In this document: positions 1 to 8,352 of the stretch, piece after piece
How positions within the stretch are numbered: the first letter of the stretch is position 1
Layout: each line of letters opens with the position of its first letter
Origin: Salinispora mooreana
GTDB taxonomy: Bacteria > Actinomycetota > Actinomycetes > Mycobacteriales > Micromonosporaceae
Assembly: GCF_000379065.1 (NCBI RefSeq)
Contig: NZ_KB900614.1
Location: forward strand, 456,421 to 520,420
Direction: 5' to 3'
Length of the DNA: 64,000 nucleotides
Notes under the pieces: generated by a model
The model's database searches: none
What the model was told of the DNA's origin: nothing
Seen by the model: the letters and a program-made list of their open reading frames with translations, nothing else
Translations under genes and position numbers: made by a program

Positions 1-51
1 AACCCTGAGCCGACCGCACCGGCCCGCTGGGTGGGCCGCACACCGGGTCGC

Positions 52-1059
52 TCAGGCTGGCCGACGCCGGATCCACCAGAGCGAGATGAGCGACAGGGCG
101 GCGGTCAGGGTGAGCAACACCCCGAGTTCCCGCCACTGCACCAGCCAGAACCGCCTTGCCGGCACGTAACGCTCCTCCTGCAGCAGCCCCTGTGCGCCCA
201 GCCACTCCCGGCAATCCGGTGTGCACTTTTCCTGGTCGGTCGGCCCGCGATACTCCGGTCCGCCGGGCGTGGTCACGATGGTGTTCGACAGCTCCCACGA
301 ATCAGTTTCGCTCGGCCAGCCCTCGACCCTGGTCACCACGTCGTTCATTCTCGCGACCATGTTGGCACGCTCGGCGGTCAGCGCGGTGACGCGATGCACG
401 GGGTCGGCGATCAGCGGGCGTAGTTCGACGGCGCCGATTTGTGTCGCCACGACGAGTGCCAGGGTCACCGCCGTCGCGGCCAGGGTCTTGCGCAGCATCA
501 GTCCGGCGGTCACCCCGATCGCGAAGGCGAGGGTGGCGTAGCCGATCGGGACCACGCCGCGGGTGGAAAAGACCAACGGGGTGATCAGATTGGCGTGGGC
601 CAGGGTGGCGTGGGCGTCGTCGATGGGTTGCGCCCAGCTGGTCAGGGCGAGGCTGAGCGCACCCGCGACGAGTACGGCTGCCAGACCACCGACCGACAGC
701 TTGACGAGTAGCCAGCGGCGTCGGGAGACGGTTTGGCTCCAGGCGATCCGGTACGTTCCGGTTTCGAGTTCCCGTGCCACCATCGGGGCGCCCCAGAACA
801 CGCCGACCAGGGCGGGCAGCCCGAAGGACGCGCCGACGCCGGCGAGCTGGACTCGGCCGGCCAGGCTCTGCTCTATCTCGTCCAGGAAGGAGTCTGCCGC
901 GTTCTGGCAGTCGTTGCCGGTGCAGCCGGTGTATCCGGTGCTCACCGCCAGACCGCGGACCTGCCACCAGGTGAAAAGGAGAGCACCGAACAGCACGGCC
1001 AGGCAGGCTGCGCCGACGATGGCCTGAGTCCGGAACTGCCGCCAGGCCAACCAGGTCAT
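52..1059 (-). CDS. ABC-2 type transporter permease
   Basis: A 335-residue membrane protein, last gene of a three-gene operon with a GntR regulator and an ABC ATPase. The N-terminus (MTWLAWRQFRTQ) is followed by a hydrophobic helix at about residues 14-32. An exposed loop with two cysteines follows (GYTGCTGNDCQ). Several further hydrophobic stretches and a last helix ending in RRRPA complete it. The segment GVFWGAPMVARELETGTYR is typical of ABC-2 permeases, where the E-x-G-T-R motif follows the first extracytoplasmic domain. Its ATG overlaps the ATPase stop by 4 bp, so translation is probably coupled. Substrate is unknown; such GntR-linked pairs often export antibiotics or peptides, which is inference here. 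Confidence 0.85.
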   Translation of the reverse strand: MTWLAWRQFRTQAIVGAACLAVLFGALLFTWWQVRGLAVSTGYTGCTGNDCQNAADSFLDEIEQSLAGRVQLAGVGASFGLPALVGVFWGAPMVARELETGTYRIAWSQTVSRRRWLLVKLSVGGLAAVLVAGALSLALTSWAQPIDDAHATLAHANLITPLVFSTRGVVPIGYATLAFAIGVTAGLMLRKTLAATAVTLALVVATQIGAVELRPLIADPVHRVTALTAERANMVARMNDVVTRVEGWPSETDSWELSNTIVTTPGGPEYRGPTDQEKCTPDCREWLGAQGLLQEERYVPARRFWLVQWRELGVLLTLTAALSLISLWWIRRRPA

Positions 1060-1943
1060 CGCTGTGCCTCCAGCACTCGTTCCGGCGCGGCCGCCGGGGC
1101 CGACTCACTCAGGTAGGCGAGCAGGATGTCCTCCAGATCGAGCTGGTCGGCCTGCCACGACGGGTCGTCGATCGGGGCGGTGCTGCGTACCACCAGGGTC
1201 GACTGCGCGGCGGTGTGCCGGTCCTCGATGAGAGTCCAGCCGTACGATGCGACGTCAACGGACTCACGCCGGGGGCCGATCAGGCGATGGTGGCTGGCGA
1301 GCAGGTCGTCGACGTCGCCGGCCAGCCGCACCTGGGAGCCGACCAGCACGATCAGGTGGTCACAGATTCGTTGTAGGTCGGAGACCAGATGCGAGGACAT
1401 GATGACGGTCATCTCCTGCTCCGCCACCAGTTCCATCAGTGCCTGCAGGAACAGGCGGCGGGCGAGCGGGTCGAGCGCCGCCACCGGCTCGTCGAGCAGC
1501 AGCAGTTCGGGCCGTTTGGCGACGGCTACGGTCAGCGCCAGATTGGCTCGCTGGCCGCCGGAGAGCTTGCCGGCCTTCTGACTCGGATCGAGCCCGGCCT
1601 GGGCGATTCGCTGCTCGGCTATCGCGCTGTCCCAGGACGGGTTCAGGCGGGCGCCCAGCCGTAGGTGCTCGGCGACAGTCAGTCCGGCGTAGACCGGGGC
1701 GTCCTGGGCGACGAAGCCGACCCGAGCCGAGCCACTGGCCGGGCGCTCGCCGAGCACCTCGATCATTCCGGCGGTCGGTTCGAGCAGTCCGCAGGCCAGT
1801 TGCAGCAGGGTCGACTTACCCGCGCCGTTCGGGCCGACCAGGCCGACGACCTGGCCCACCGGCACGTCGAGCGTGCAACCGGAGAGCGCGGTGCGGCGAC
1901 CGTACCGTTTGGTCAGGTTCTCCGACCGAAGCACGCTGGTCAT
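1056..1943 (-). CDS. ABC transporter ATP-binding protein
   Basis: A 295-residue nucleotide-binding subunit partnering the downstream permease. Walker A is GPNGAGKST at residues 37-45, the signature LSGGQ at 127-131 and Walker B LLLLDEP at 147-153, followed by the D-loop and SSH switch histidine. All catalytic motifs are intact. I chose the ATG at 1943 because it gives the usual N-terminus (MTSVLRSENLTKRYG) and overlaps the regulator stop by 4 bp; a longer in-frame reading upstream is Arg-rich shadow. The C-terminal third is an accessory domain of the kind seen in drug-export ABC-2 systems. Confidence 0.9.
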   Translation of the reverse strand: MTSVLRSENLTKRYGRRTALSGCTLDVPVGQVVGLVGPNGAGKSTLLQLACGLLEPTAGMIEVLGERPASGSARVGFVAQDAPVYAGLTVAEHLRLGARLNPSWDSAIAEQRIAQAGLDPSQKAGKLSGGQRANLALTVAVAKRPELLLLDEPVAALDPLARRLFLQALMELVAEQEMTVIMSSHLVSDLQRICDHLIVLVGSQVRLAGDVDDLLASHHRLIGPRRESVDVASYGWTLIEDRHTAAQSTLVVRSTAPIDDPSWQADQLDLEDILLAYLSESAPAAAPERVLEAQR

Positions 1944-2329
1944 GCCCTCGCCTCCGCGAACGCGCGGAACGTGTTCAGGAACAGCGCCTCGACGCCTTCG
2001 TCGTCGAGGCCCGCCTCGCGGGCCTCGACCAGCCACTGTTCCAGCTTCTGCCGCAGCAGCTCCTGTGCCGCGACCGCCGGGCCGTCGAGCGTCTTCGCGA
2101 TGAAGGTGCCCCGCCCCTGCCGGGCCGTGACCAGACCTTCGTACTCCAGCTCGCGGTACGCCTTCGAAACCGTGTTCGGGTTGATCGCGAGCCGGGCCAC
2201 CACCTCCCGGACAGTGGGCAGTCGGTCGCCCTCATGGAGCACGCCGAGCCGAAGCGCGTGCCGCACCTGCTGGATGAGCTGCATGTACGGCGCGACCCCC
2301 GACTTTGCGTTCAAGTAGAAATCGATCAT
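1940..2329 (-). CDS. GntR-family regulator, YtrA type
   Basis: A 129-residue regulator: an N-terminal winged helix (residues about 9-75, containing RLAINPNTVSKAYRELEYEGLV, the GntR recognition helix) and only a short C-terminal helical tail of about 50 residues. That short tail is diagnostic of the YtrA subfamily, which controls neighbouring ABC transporter genes. It is the first gene of the operon, overlapping the ATPase start by 4 bp. A near-perfect inverted repeat just upstream is a likely autoregulatory operator. The ligand cannot be predicted; cell-envelope-active antibiotics induce several relatives. Confidence 0.9.
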   Translation of the reverse strand: MIDFYLNAKSGVAPYMQLIQQVRHALRLGVLHEGDRLPTVREVVARLAINPNTVSKAYRELEYEGLVTARQGRGTFIAKTLDGPAVAAQELLRQKLEQWLVEAREAGLDDEGVEALFLNTFRAFAEARA

Positions 2330-2342
2330 CCGTCCACCCCCG

Positions 2343-2364
2343 TTCTACTAGTTCTCTAGCAGAA
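2343..2364 (-). promoter_or_regulatory. Probable GntR operator
   Basis: Inverted repeat TTCTGCTAG-agaa-CTAGTAGAA (one mismatch between 9-bp arms) lies 14 bp upstream of the gntR start in an AT-richer patch. Position and symmetry suit autorepression of the gntR-ABC operon. Binding is inferred, not shown. Confidence 0.55.
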
Positions 2365-2602
2365 TAACTCATTCTGGCCACGCGTCAAGATCGCCAAACC
2401 GAGCGCTGGGTACGGCACGGGTAAGTGGTGCTGTCGGTCAGGTTCCACCGCTCCGCGGGGAACTCCCCGCAGCACCGTGGCGGCACGGCGCCACGGCGGT
2501 GGGGCATCGGGGCGGCACGGTGTCCGGCGTCACCGCTGCAGCGGCGTGATGCCCGTCGCCCAACACGCATCGACGGTGGGCGACGGGCGTAGGCTCGACT
2601 TC

Positions 2603-3598
2603 GTGACGATCGAGCACTCTGCGCCGACGGCCGGTCAGGCAGCGCGTACCGCGACGCCCGCTCCCGAGGGGCGGCGCCTCCTGCGGATCGAGGCGCGCAA
2701 CGCCGAGACGCCGATCGAGCGGAAGCCACCGTGGATCAAGGTCAAGGCCAAGATGGGGCCGGAGTACACCCAACTACGCGGGCTCGTCACGCGGGAGGGG
2801 TTGCACACCGTCTGCCAGGAGGCCGGCTGCCCGAACATCTACGAGTGTTGGGAGGACCGGGAGGCCACCTTCCTCATCGGCGGCGACCAGTGCACCCGCC
2901 GCTGCGACTTCTGCCAGATCGACACCGGCAAGCCGGCCGAGTTCGACGCCGACGAGCCCCGCCGCGTCGGCGAGTCGGTGGTGTCGATGGGGCTGCGCTA
3001 CGCGACCATCACCGGAGTCGCGCGCGACGACCTGCCCGACGGCGGCGCCTGGCTCTACGCGGAGACCGTCCGGCAGATTCACGCCCTCCAGCCGGGCTGC
3101 GGGGTCGAGCTGTTGATCCCCGACTTCAACGCCGTCCCCGAGCAGCTCGCCGAGGTCTTCGGAGCTCGGCCGGAGGTGCTCGGGCACAACGTCGAGACCG
3201 TGCCGCGGATCTTCAAGCGAATCCGGCCGGCGTTCCGCTACGAGCGGTCGCTGGACGTGATCCGACAGGCCCGCGCCGCCGGCCTGGTCACCAAGAGCAA
3301 CCTGATCCTCGGCATGGGCGAAGAGCGCGCCGAGATCTCCCAGGCCCTCCGGGACCTACACGAGGCGGGTTGCGAGCTGATCACCATCACGCAGTATCTG
3401 CGCCCCTCCCCCCGCCACCACCCCGTCGAACGCTGGGTCAAGCCGGAGGAGTTCGTCGAGCTCCGGGAGGAGGCCGAGGAGATCGGCTACGCCGGCGTGA
3501 TGAGCGGGCCGCTGGTCCGCTCGTCGTATCGTGCCGGCCGACTCTACCGACAGGCACTCGCGGCCCGCGGCGACGCCCCGGTCAACGTCGTCAGCTGA
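2603..3598 (+). CDS. lipA: Lipoyl synthase
   Basis: Radical-SAM enzyme that inserts two sulfurs at C6 and C8 of protein-bound octanoyl groups to form lipoyl cofactor for 2-oxoacid dehydrogenases and the glycine cleavage system. The auxiliary-cluster motif C-x4-C-x5-C is at Cys71, Cys76 and Cys82. The radical-SAM motif C-x3-C-x2-C is at Cys97, Cys101 and Cys104. The C-terminal RSSYRAG supplies the conserved serine that ligates the auxiliary cluster. I used the GTG at 2603 ([11 protein letters not shown]), giving 331 residues, normal for actinobacteria; the in-frame region upstream is non-conserved and Arg-rich. lipB is not adjacent in this window. Confidence 0.95.
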   Translation: MTIEHSAPTAGQAARTATPAPEGRRLLRIEARNAETPIERKPPWIKVKAKMGPEYTQLRGLVTREGLHTVCQEAGCPNIYECWEDREATFLIGGDQCTRRCDFCQIDTGKPAEFDADEPRRVGESVVSMGLRYATITGVARDDLPDGGAWLYAETVRQIHALQPGCGVELLIPDFNAVPEQLAEVFGARPEVLGHNVETVPRIFKRIRPAFRYERSLDVIRQARAAGLVTKSNLILGMGEERAEISQALRDLHEAGCELITITQYLRPSPRHHPVERWVKPEEFVELREEAEEIGYAGVMSGPLVRSSYRAGRLYRQALAARGDAPVNVVS

Positions 3599-3737
3599 GC
3601 GGCACCCCGGGTGGGCCGAGCACCTCGGCCCGTACCGCGGTTCGGCTTCTGCGGCGGCACTCGGCCAACGTCACCCTATTGAGTGACGCCAACCTGCAAC
3701 ACATCACCCAAAGTCGGACAAATGCCATGATCCGCTC

Positions 3738-5348
3738 ATGGCCATTGATGCCGGCGAGCGAAGCCGGGTCACGTCGCGGGCCGCCCACCGGCCCCGGCTG
3801 CCCACCGCGCTCGCCGGCACGGCCCTCGTCGTCGGCGTGGGCTACCGCCTCCTCCTGCTGCTGACCGACACGCCCCCCACAAACAGCGACGAGGCGACGA
3901 TGGGGCTCGCCGCCCTGCACATCGGGCAGGGGCAGGAGTTTCCGATCTGGTTCTACGGCCAGGCGTACATGGGGACGCTGGAGGCGTACCTGGCGGCACC
4001 GCTGGTCGCGCTCATCGGCCCGTCGACGCTGGCGTTACGTCTGCCCACCCTGGCTCTGTACGCCGTCTTCGCCCTGCTGGCCTGGCGACTCACGCTCCGC
4101 CTCACCGGGGACCGCTGGTACGCGCTACTGGTCACCGTGCTACTCGCGTTCGGGTCCGACCGAATCGTGAAGAACCAGCTGATCGCCGGTGGCGGGTACC
4201 CGGAGATGAATGCTGTCGGGGTGGCGCTCGCGCTGCTCGCGTACGACCTGGCAGCGGGCCGGCCCGGCCGCCGACCGGCCCGCTGGGCCGGATGGGGGTT
4301 CCTCGCCGGGCTGATGGTCTGGGTGGATCCACTGGTCCTGCCGTACGTGGTCGGCACCGGGGTGGTGCTGGTGGCGTTCCGGTGGCGGGAGCTCACGGGA
4401 CGGGCCGGCGCGCTACTCGGCGTCGGCGCACTGTGCGGGGCGGCGCCGCTGCTGCTGGACAGCCTGGTCACGGGACGCAGCCCGTTGACCGCGGTGCTCG
4501 CCGCCAGTGGCGCCGGGCAGTCGACCAGCTGGGCGGAGCGACTGTTCGGGGGGCTGGTACTCGGCCCGGCGCTGGGCATGGGCTTCTGCTCCCCCAGTGC
4601 CTGTGCGCGCTGGCAGCTCTGGTGGTCCGTCGCCCTGCCGCTCCTTTTGCTCGCCGCCGCCGTGATCGCGTGGCGGCAGCTCCGGGGGTACCGGCAGTGC
4701 GCATCCACCCCGAACGGCAGCCGCCCGCTCGCGGACGCGATCGCGGCGGCCCTCTCCCTCGCCCTGGTCGCGGCGGCGGTGGCCACGCTGGCCAGCTACG
4801 CGGCCAGCAGCGCCGCCGGACGCACCCCGGTGGAGAGCTCCCGATATCTGTCCTGCCTGCTTATCTCGGTACCGGTGCTGCTCTGGCCGGTGTGGCGCGC
4901 GGCCCGACGACGGTCGCCAGGACTACCGGGTCCGGCACGCGCCGCCGCGATCGGGGTACTCGCCGGGACGGTGGGGACCGCTGCCGTCGGCACCGGGGCA
5001 ACGATCGCCGCCGTACCCGCCTACCGGGCCAACCAGGCCCAGCACGCCGAGTTGGTGGCGACCCTGCGGGCGCTGGACGTGCGACATGTGTACGGCGGCT
5101 ACTGGACCTGCAACCGCCTCACCTTCGCCACCGCGGAGGAGATCGTCTGTGCCGTCGTGAATGACGACCTGAGTCCGGGCCACGACCGCTACCCGGCCTA
5201 CCGCCGGGCGGTCGCCGCCGCCACCAGCCCCACCTGGGTCGCACCAGCCGGTTCGCCGCTGGCTGCCCGCCTGGACGAGCAGGTGCGCACCGCCCCCCTC
5301 ACGCTGCACCACATCCCCGGCTGGCGTCTCTACCTGCCCCACCGGTAG
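3738..5348 (+). CDS. GT-C type polytopic membrane protein
   Basis: A 536-residue integral membrane protein with about 10-12 hydrophobic segments. After the first helix comes an acidic pair in an extracytoplasmic loop (PPTNSDEATMGLAALHIGQG). This is the layout of GT-C glycosyltransferases (PMT/ArnT-like), whose catalytic acid sits in the first periplasmic loop. WFYGQAYMGTLEAYLAAPL after it resembles family members using polyprenol-phosphate sugars. The C-terminal 110 residues are soluble and contain cysteines (GGYWTCNRLTFATAEEIVCAV). Acceptor and sugar are unknown. It stands alone between lipA and a DUF4191 gene. The start gives a positively charged N-terminus, as expected for a cytoplasmic amino end. 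Confidence 0.7.
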   Translation: MAIDAGERSRVTSRAAHRPRLPTALAGTALVVGVGYRLLLLLTDTPPTNSDEATMGLAALHIGQGQEFPIWFYGQAYMGTLEAYLAAPLVALIGPSTLALRLPTLALYAVFALLAWRLTLRLTGDRWYALLVTVLLAFGSDRIVKNQLIAGGGYPEMNAVGVALALLAYDLAAGRPGRRPARWAGWGFLAGLMVWVDPLVLPYVVGTGVVLVAFRWRELTGRAGALLGVGALCGAAPLLLDSLVTGRSPLTAVLAASGAGQSTSWAERLFGGLVLGPALGMGFCSPSACARWQLWWSVALPLLLLAAAVIAWRQLRGYRQCASTPNGSRPLADAIAAALSLALVAAAVATLASYAASSAAGRTPVESSRYLSCLLISVPVLLWPVWRAARRRSPGLPGPARAAAIGVLAGTVGTAAVGTGATIAAVPAYRANQAQHAELVATLRALDVRHVYGGYWTCNRLTFATAEEIVCAVVNDDLSPGHDRYPAYRRAVAAATSPTWVAPAGSPLAARLDEQVRTAPLTLHHIPGWRLYLPHR

Positions 5349-5443
5349 GGACGGACCTGCCCAAGACCGCCGGGAGCACTGCCGCCCAGCAGGACCAGTA
5401 CGCCCGGGCCGCGCGAGATTCGTTGACCACTAGACTCGGGAGC

Positions 5444-6133
5444 ATGGCAAAGCCCCAGGAGAAGGTCTCGTTCGGCCAGCGGCTGAAGCAGATCGGGATG
5501 GTGTTTCGGTTCACCGCCAAGCAGGACCGGTGGTTCGCGCCCCTGGCCTTCGCCGCGGTGGTCATTCCACTCGCCCTGACCGTGGTGGCGTTCTTCGTGT
5601 GGGGCTGGCTCTGGATCCCACTGGGCATCCTGTTGGCGCTGCTCTCTCTGCTGATCGTGCTCAATGTGCGCTCCAACCGGGCGATGATGAACGCCGCCGA
5701 GGGACAGCCAGGCGCGGCCGCGCAGATCATCGAGAACATGCGCGGCGACTGGCGGGTCACCCCGGCGGTCAGCTCGACCACGCAGATGGACATGGTGCAC
5801 CTGGTCATCGGCCGTGCGGGAGTGATCCTGCTGGCTGAGGGGAACCCGCAGCGGGTGCGCGGCCTGCTCGGCCAGGAGAAGCGTCGGTTGGTCAAGGTGA
5901 TCGGCTCGGCGCCACTCTACGACTATGTGATCGGCCAGGAGGAGGGTGAGCTGCCGGTCCGCAAGCTGCGGATGACGCTGATGCGGTTGCCGCGCAAGCT
6001 CAGCGGCCGGGATGTCAACGCCCTGGACAAGCGCCTGAAGGCGCTCAGCGCCCGGCCGCAGCTACCCAAGGGCGCCATCCCGAAGAACATGCGTCCGCCG
6101 AAGGGTGCCTTCCGCCAGGCCCGCGGTCGCTGA
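5444..6133 (+). CDS. DUF4191 family membrane protein
   Basis: A 229-residue protein with two transmembrane helices near residues 29-75 (FAAVVIPLALTVVAFFVWGW and the following LLALLSLLIVL) and a long basic cytoplasmic tail. This matches the actinobacterial DUF4191 family, found near lipA in many actinomycetes; function is unknown. The ATG at 5444 (MAKPQEKVSFGQRLKQ) follows a possible TAGACT -10-like box. The tail contains LVIGRAGVILLAEGNP and a C-terminal basic run. It ends just before a strong hairpin. Confidence 0.8.
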   Translation: MAKPQEKVSFGQRLKQIGMVFRFTAKQDRWFAPLAFAAVVIPLALTVVAFFVWGWLWIPLGILLALLSLLIVLNVRSNRAMMNAAEGQPGAAAQIIENMRGDWRVTPAVSSTTQMDMVHLVIGRAGVILLAEGNPQRVRGLLGQEKRRLVKVIGSAPLYDYVIGQEEGELPVRKLRMTLMRLPRKLSGRDVNALDKRLKALSARPQLPKGAIPKNMRPPKGAFRQARGR

Positions 6134-6140
6134 CCTGCCG

Positions 6141-6177
6141 TAACCGCGGCGGATCGCCCGCTGAGCCGCCGCGGTTA
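6141..6177. terminator. Bidirectional hairpin terminator
   Basis: A perfect 12-bp stem (TAACCGCGGCGG with CCGCCGCGGTTA) around a 13-nt loop sits between two convergent genes. It has no long T-run, as usual in very GC-rich actinobacteria. Confidence 0.65.
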
Positions 6178-6205
6178 GGGATCGTCCGCTGGCCCCCGAG
6201 CTGGG

Positions 6206-6601
6206 TCAGCGGGCGACGGGTGCGATGACCGAGCCCGCTGCTCGGTCATGCAGGCCACGACGGTCGGCATCCATGATCAGGGCAGGTATCACGAGCGCGA
6301 GCAGGCCACCGCGGAGCAGCGCACGGAGCACCCCGATCCGACCACCACTGGCCCAGGAGACACAGCGGATCCGGGTGAGGTACATCCCAGGAGTCTGGGC
6401 GAAGAGGCCGATGAAGAAGCCGTACTCGGCGATGAGCACGAGCACGGGGGCCCACCCGTCGTGGAACGGATCGGCGAAGATGCTGGCGACCAGCACGCAG
6501 AGCACCCAGTCGATCACTAATGCGCCGAAGCGCGGGCCCAGGCCCGGACTGGCGGAGACGCTGGAGCGGGGCGGTACGGGCTGGTCAGCCGAGGTCGTCA
6601 C
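6206..6601 (-). CDS. RDD-family membrane protein
   Basis: A protein of about 131 residues. The RDD signature is visible at the start of the first helix (PRFGALVIDWVLCVLV, the Arg-x-x-A-x-x-x-D form) and again before the last helices (QTPGMYLTRIRCVS). There are three or so transmembrane segments. Function of the family is unclear; some members are ion antiporters or assembly factors. I prefer the GTG at 6601; a TTG three codons upstream is the alternative. It is divergent from glnA, as in other actinobacteria where an RDD gene flanks glnA. Confidence 0.8.
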   Translation of the reverse strand: MTTSADQPVPPRSSVSASPGLGPRFGALVIDWVLCVLVASIFADPFHDGWAPVLVLIAEYGFFIGLFAQTPGMYLTRIRCVSWASGGRIGVLRALLRGGLLALVIPALIMDADRRGLHDRAAGSVIAPVAR

Positions 6602-6766
6602 AGCGCCCAAGGGTAGCCAGTGCCGCAGACAGCTACTCGCCGACCTACATCATAAAAAGGGACCAAGCGTCGCAAGTTTCACTACACTGGCACACTGGCC
6701 CTCCCGGAAGCACCAGGACCGATCGCTCCAGTCAGCGAAGGCTTCATGGGGCCCTCCGCGGGGGAC

Positions 6767-6782
6767 GTAACACGGCAGAAAC
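6767..6782 (+). promoter_or_regulatory. GlnR box upstream of glnA
   Basis: GTAAC-ACGGCA-GAAAC matches exactly the GlnR half-box consensus gTnAC-n6-GaAAC known from Streptomyces and mycobacteria. It lies about 80 bp upstream of the glnA start. The second half-box of the full consensus is not obvious. GlnR activation of glnA under nitrogen limitation is the established role of such sites. Confidence 0.65.
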
Positions 6783-6863
6783 ATTGAAGACATGGCCGGG
6801 CAACCGCTCGGTCATAGCGTCGCCAGAAGCCTAGCCACTTCAGTGGACGAGCCAGGAGGACGA

Positions 6864-8288
6864 GTGTTCGCCAATCCCGAGGAACTCCTGCGTTACCTCA
6901 AAAACGAGGACGTGAAGTTCGTCGACGTACGTTTCTGTGATCTGCCCGGCGTGATGCAGCACTTCAACCTGCCCGCCGAGTCGATTGACGATGAACTCCT
7001 CACCGACGGCCTCGCATTCGACGGGTCGTCCATCCGCGGCTTCCAGGCGATCCACGAGTCGGACATGCTCCTGCTCCCGGATGTCGCCACCGCGTTCATC
7101 GACCCCTTCCGCGCGCAGAAGACCCTCGCGCTCAACTTCTTCATCCACGACCCGTTCACTCGCGAGGCCTACTCCCGCGACCCCCGGAACGTGGCGAAGA
7201 AGGCCGAGGCGTACCTGGCGGCCAGCGGCATCGCCGACACCGCCTACTTCGGTGCGGAGGCCGAGTTCTACATCTTCGACTCGATCCGCCACGAGACCTC
7301 GGCGCACCAGTCGTACTACTACATCGACTCGGTCGAAGGCTGGTGGAACACCGGCCGCGACGAGGAGGGTGGCAACCGCGGCTACAAGACCGCGTACAAG
7401 GGCGGCTACTTCCCGGTACCGCCGGTTGACCACTACGCCGACCTGCGCGACAAGATCGTCCGTAGGCTGATCGACGCCGGCTACACCGTGGAGCGCTCGC
7501 ACCACGAGGTCGGCACCGCCGGCCAGGCTGAGATCAACTACAAGTTCTCGACCCTGCTGCACGCCGCAGACCAGCTCCAGCTCTTCAAGTACATCGTGAA
7601 GAACGAGACCTGGGTCAACGGCAAGACCGCCACCTTCATGCCGAAGCCGCTCTTCGGGGACAACGGCTCGGGCATGCACACCCACCAGAGCCTGTGGTTG
7701 AACGGTGATCCGCTCTTCTACGACGAGACCGGCTACGCCGGCCTCTCCGACACCGCGCGCTGGTACATCGGCGGTCTGCTGCAGCACGCACCGTCGCTGC
7801 TGGCCTTCACCAACCCGACGGTGAACTCGTACCGCCGGCTGGTGCCGGGCTTCGAGGCGCCGGTCAACCTGGTCTACTCGCAGCGCAACCGCTCCGCCTG
7901 CACCCGCATCCCGGTCACCGGGAGCAACCCGAAGGCCAAGCGGGTCGAGTTCCGCGTGCCGGACCCGTCGGCCAACGTCTACCTGGCCTTCTCGGCGATG
8001 CTGATGGCCGGCCTCGACGGCATCAAGAACAAGACCGAGCCGCCGACTCCGATCGACAAGGATCTGTACGACCTGCCGCCGGAGGAGTGGGGCGACGTCA
8101 AGCAGGTGCCGGGCTCGCTGCCGGCGGTGCTCGACTCCCTCGAGGCCGACCACGACTACCTGCTCGACGGCGGCGTCTTCACGCCGGACCTGATCTCCAC
8201 CTGGATCGACTGGAAGCGGACCAACGAGGTCGACCCGGTGCGGCTGCGCCCGACCCCGCACGAGTTCGCGATGTACTTCGACTGCTGA
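6864..8288 (+). CDS. glnA: Glutamine synthetase type I
   Basis: Makes glutamine from glutamate, ammonia and ATP; a dodecameric cytoplasmic enzyme. The protein has 474 residues, the normal GSI-beta length. Visible landmarks are [20 protein letters not shown] (metal ligands), [11 protein letters not shown] (ATP/glutamate loop) and NRSACTRIP (the flexible-loop arginines). The adenylylation loop DLYDLPPEE has its Tyr at residue 402, so the enzyme should be switched by GlnE, encoded about 3.4 kb downstream. The GTG at 6864 is chosen because AGGAGGA ends 3 bp before it and the protein then starts [11 protein letters not shown] as in relatives. A GlnR box lies upstream and a very strong terminator follows. 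Confidence 0.97.
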   Translation: MFANPEELLRYLKNEDVKFVDVRFCDLPGVMQHFNLPAESIDDELLTDGLAFDGSSIRGFQAIHESDMLLLPDVATAFIDPFRAQKTLALNFFIHDPFTREAYSRDPRNVAKKAEAYLAASGIADTAYFGAEAEFYIFDSIRHETSAHQSYYYIDSVEGWWNTGRDEEGGNRGYKTAYKGGYFPVPPVDHYADLRDKIVRRLIDAGYTVERSHHEVGTAGQAEINYKFSTLLHAADQLQLFKYIVKNETWVNGKTATFMPKPLFGDNGSGMHTHQSLWLNGDPLFYDETGYAGLSDTARWYIGGLLQHAPSLLAFTNPTVNSYRRLVPGFEAPVNLVYSQRNRSACTRIPVTGSNPKAKRVEFRVPDPSANVYLAFSAMLMAGLDGIKNKTEPPTPIDKDLYDLPPEEWGDVKQVPGSLPAVLDSLEADHDYLLDGGVFTPDLISTWIDWKRTNEVDPVRLRPTPHEFAMYFDC

Positions 8289-8299
8289 ACCCTGCAGCG

Positions 8300-8346
8300 A
8301 CCGGCCCGGGTTGCCGCCGCATGTTGCGGCGGCAACCCGGGCCGGT
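8300..8346. terminator. Strong terminator after glnA
   Basis: A perfect 21-bp stem (8300-8320 with 8326-8346) around loop ATGTT, ending in GGTTTTG. It sits between convergent genes and should stop transcription from both sides. Confidence 0.85.
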
Positions 8347-8352
8347 TTTGGT

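Noticed and set aside
20..38. Hairpin CGGCCC/GGGCCG as terminator of the first operon
   Set aside because: Only a 6-bp stem at the window edge; too weak to call.
6840..8261. A 473-residue ORF antisense to glnA
   Set aside because: Shadow of a highly conserved gene; no coherent protein pattern.
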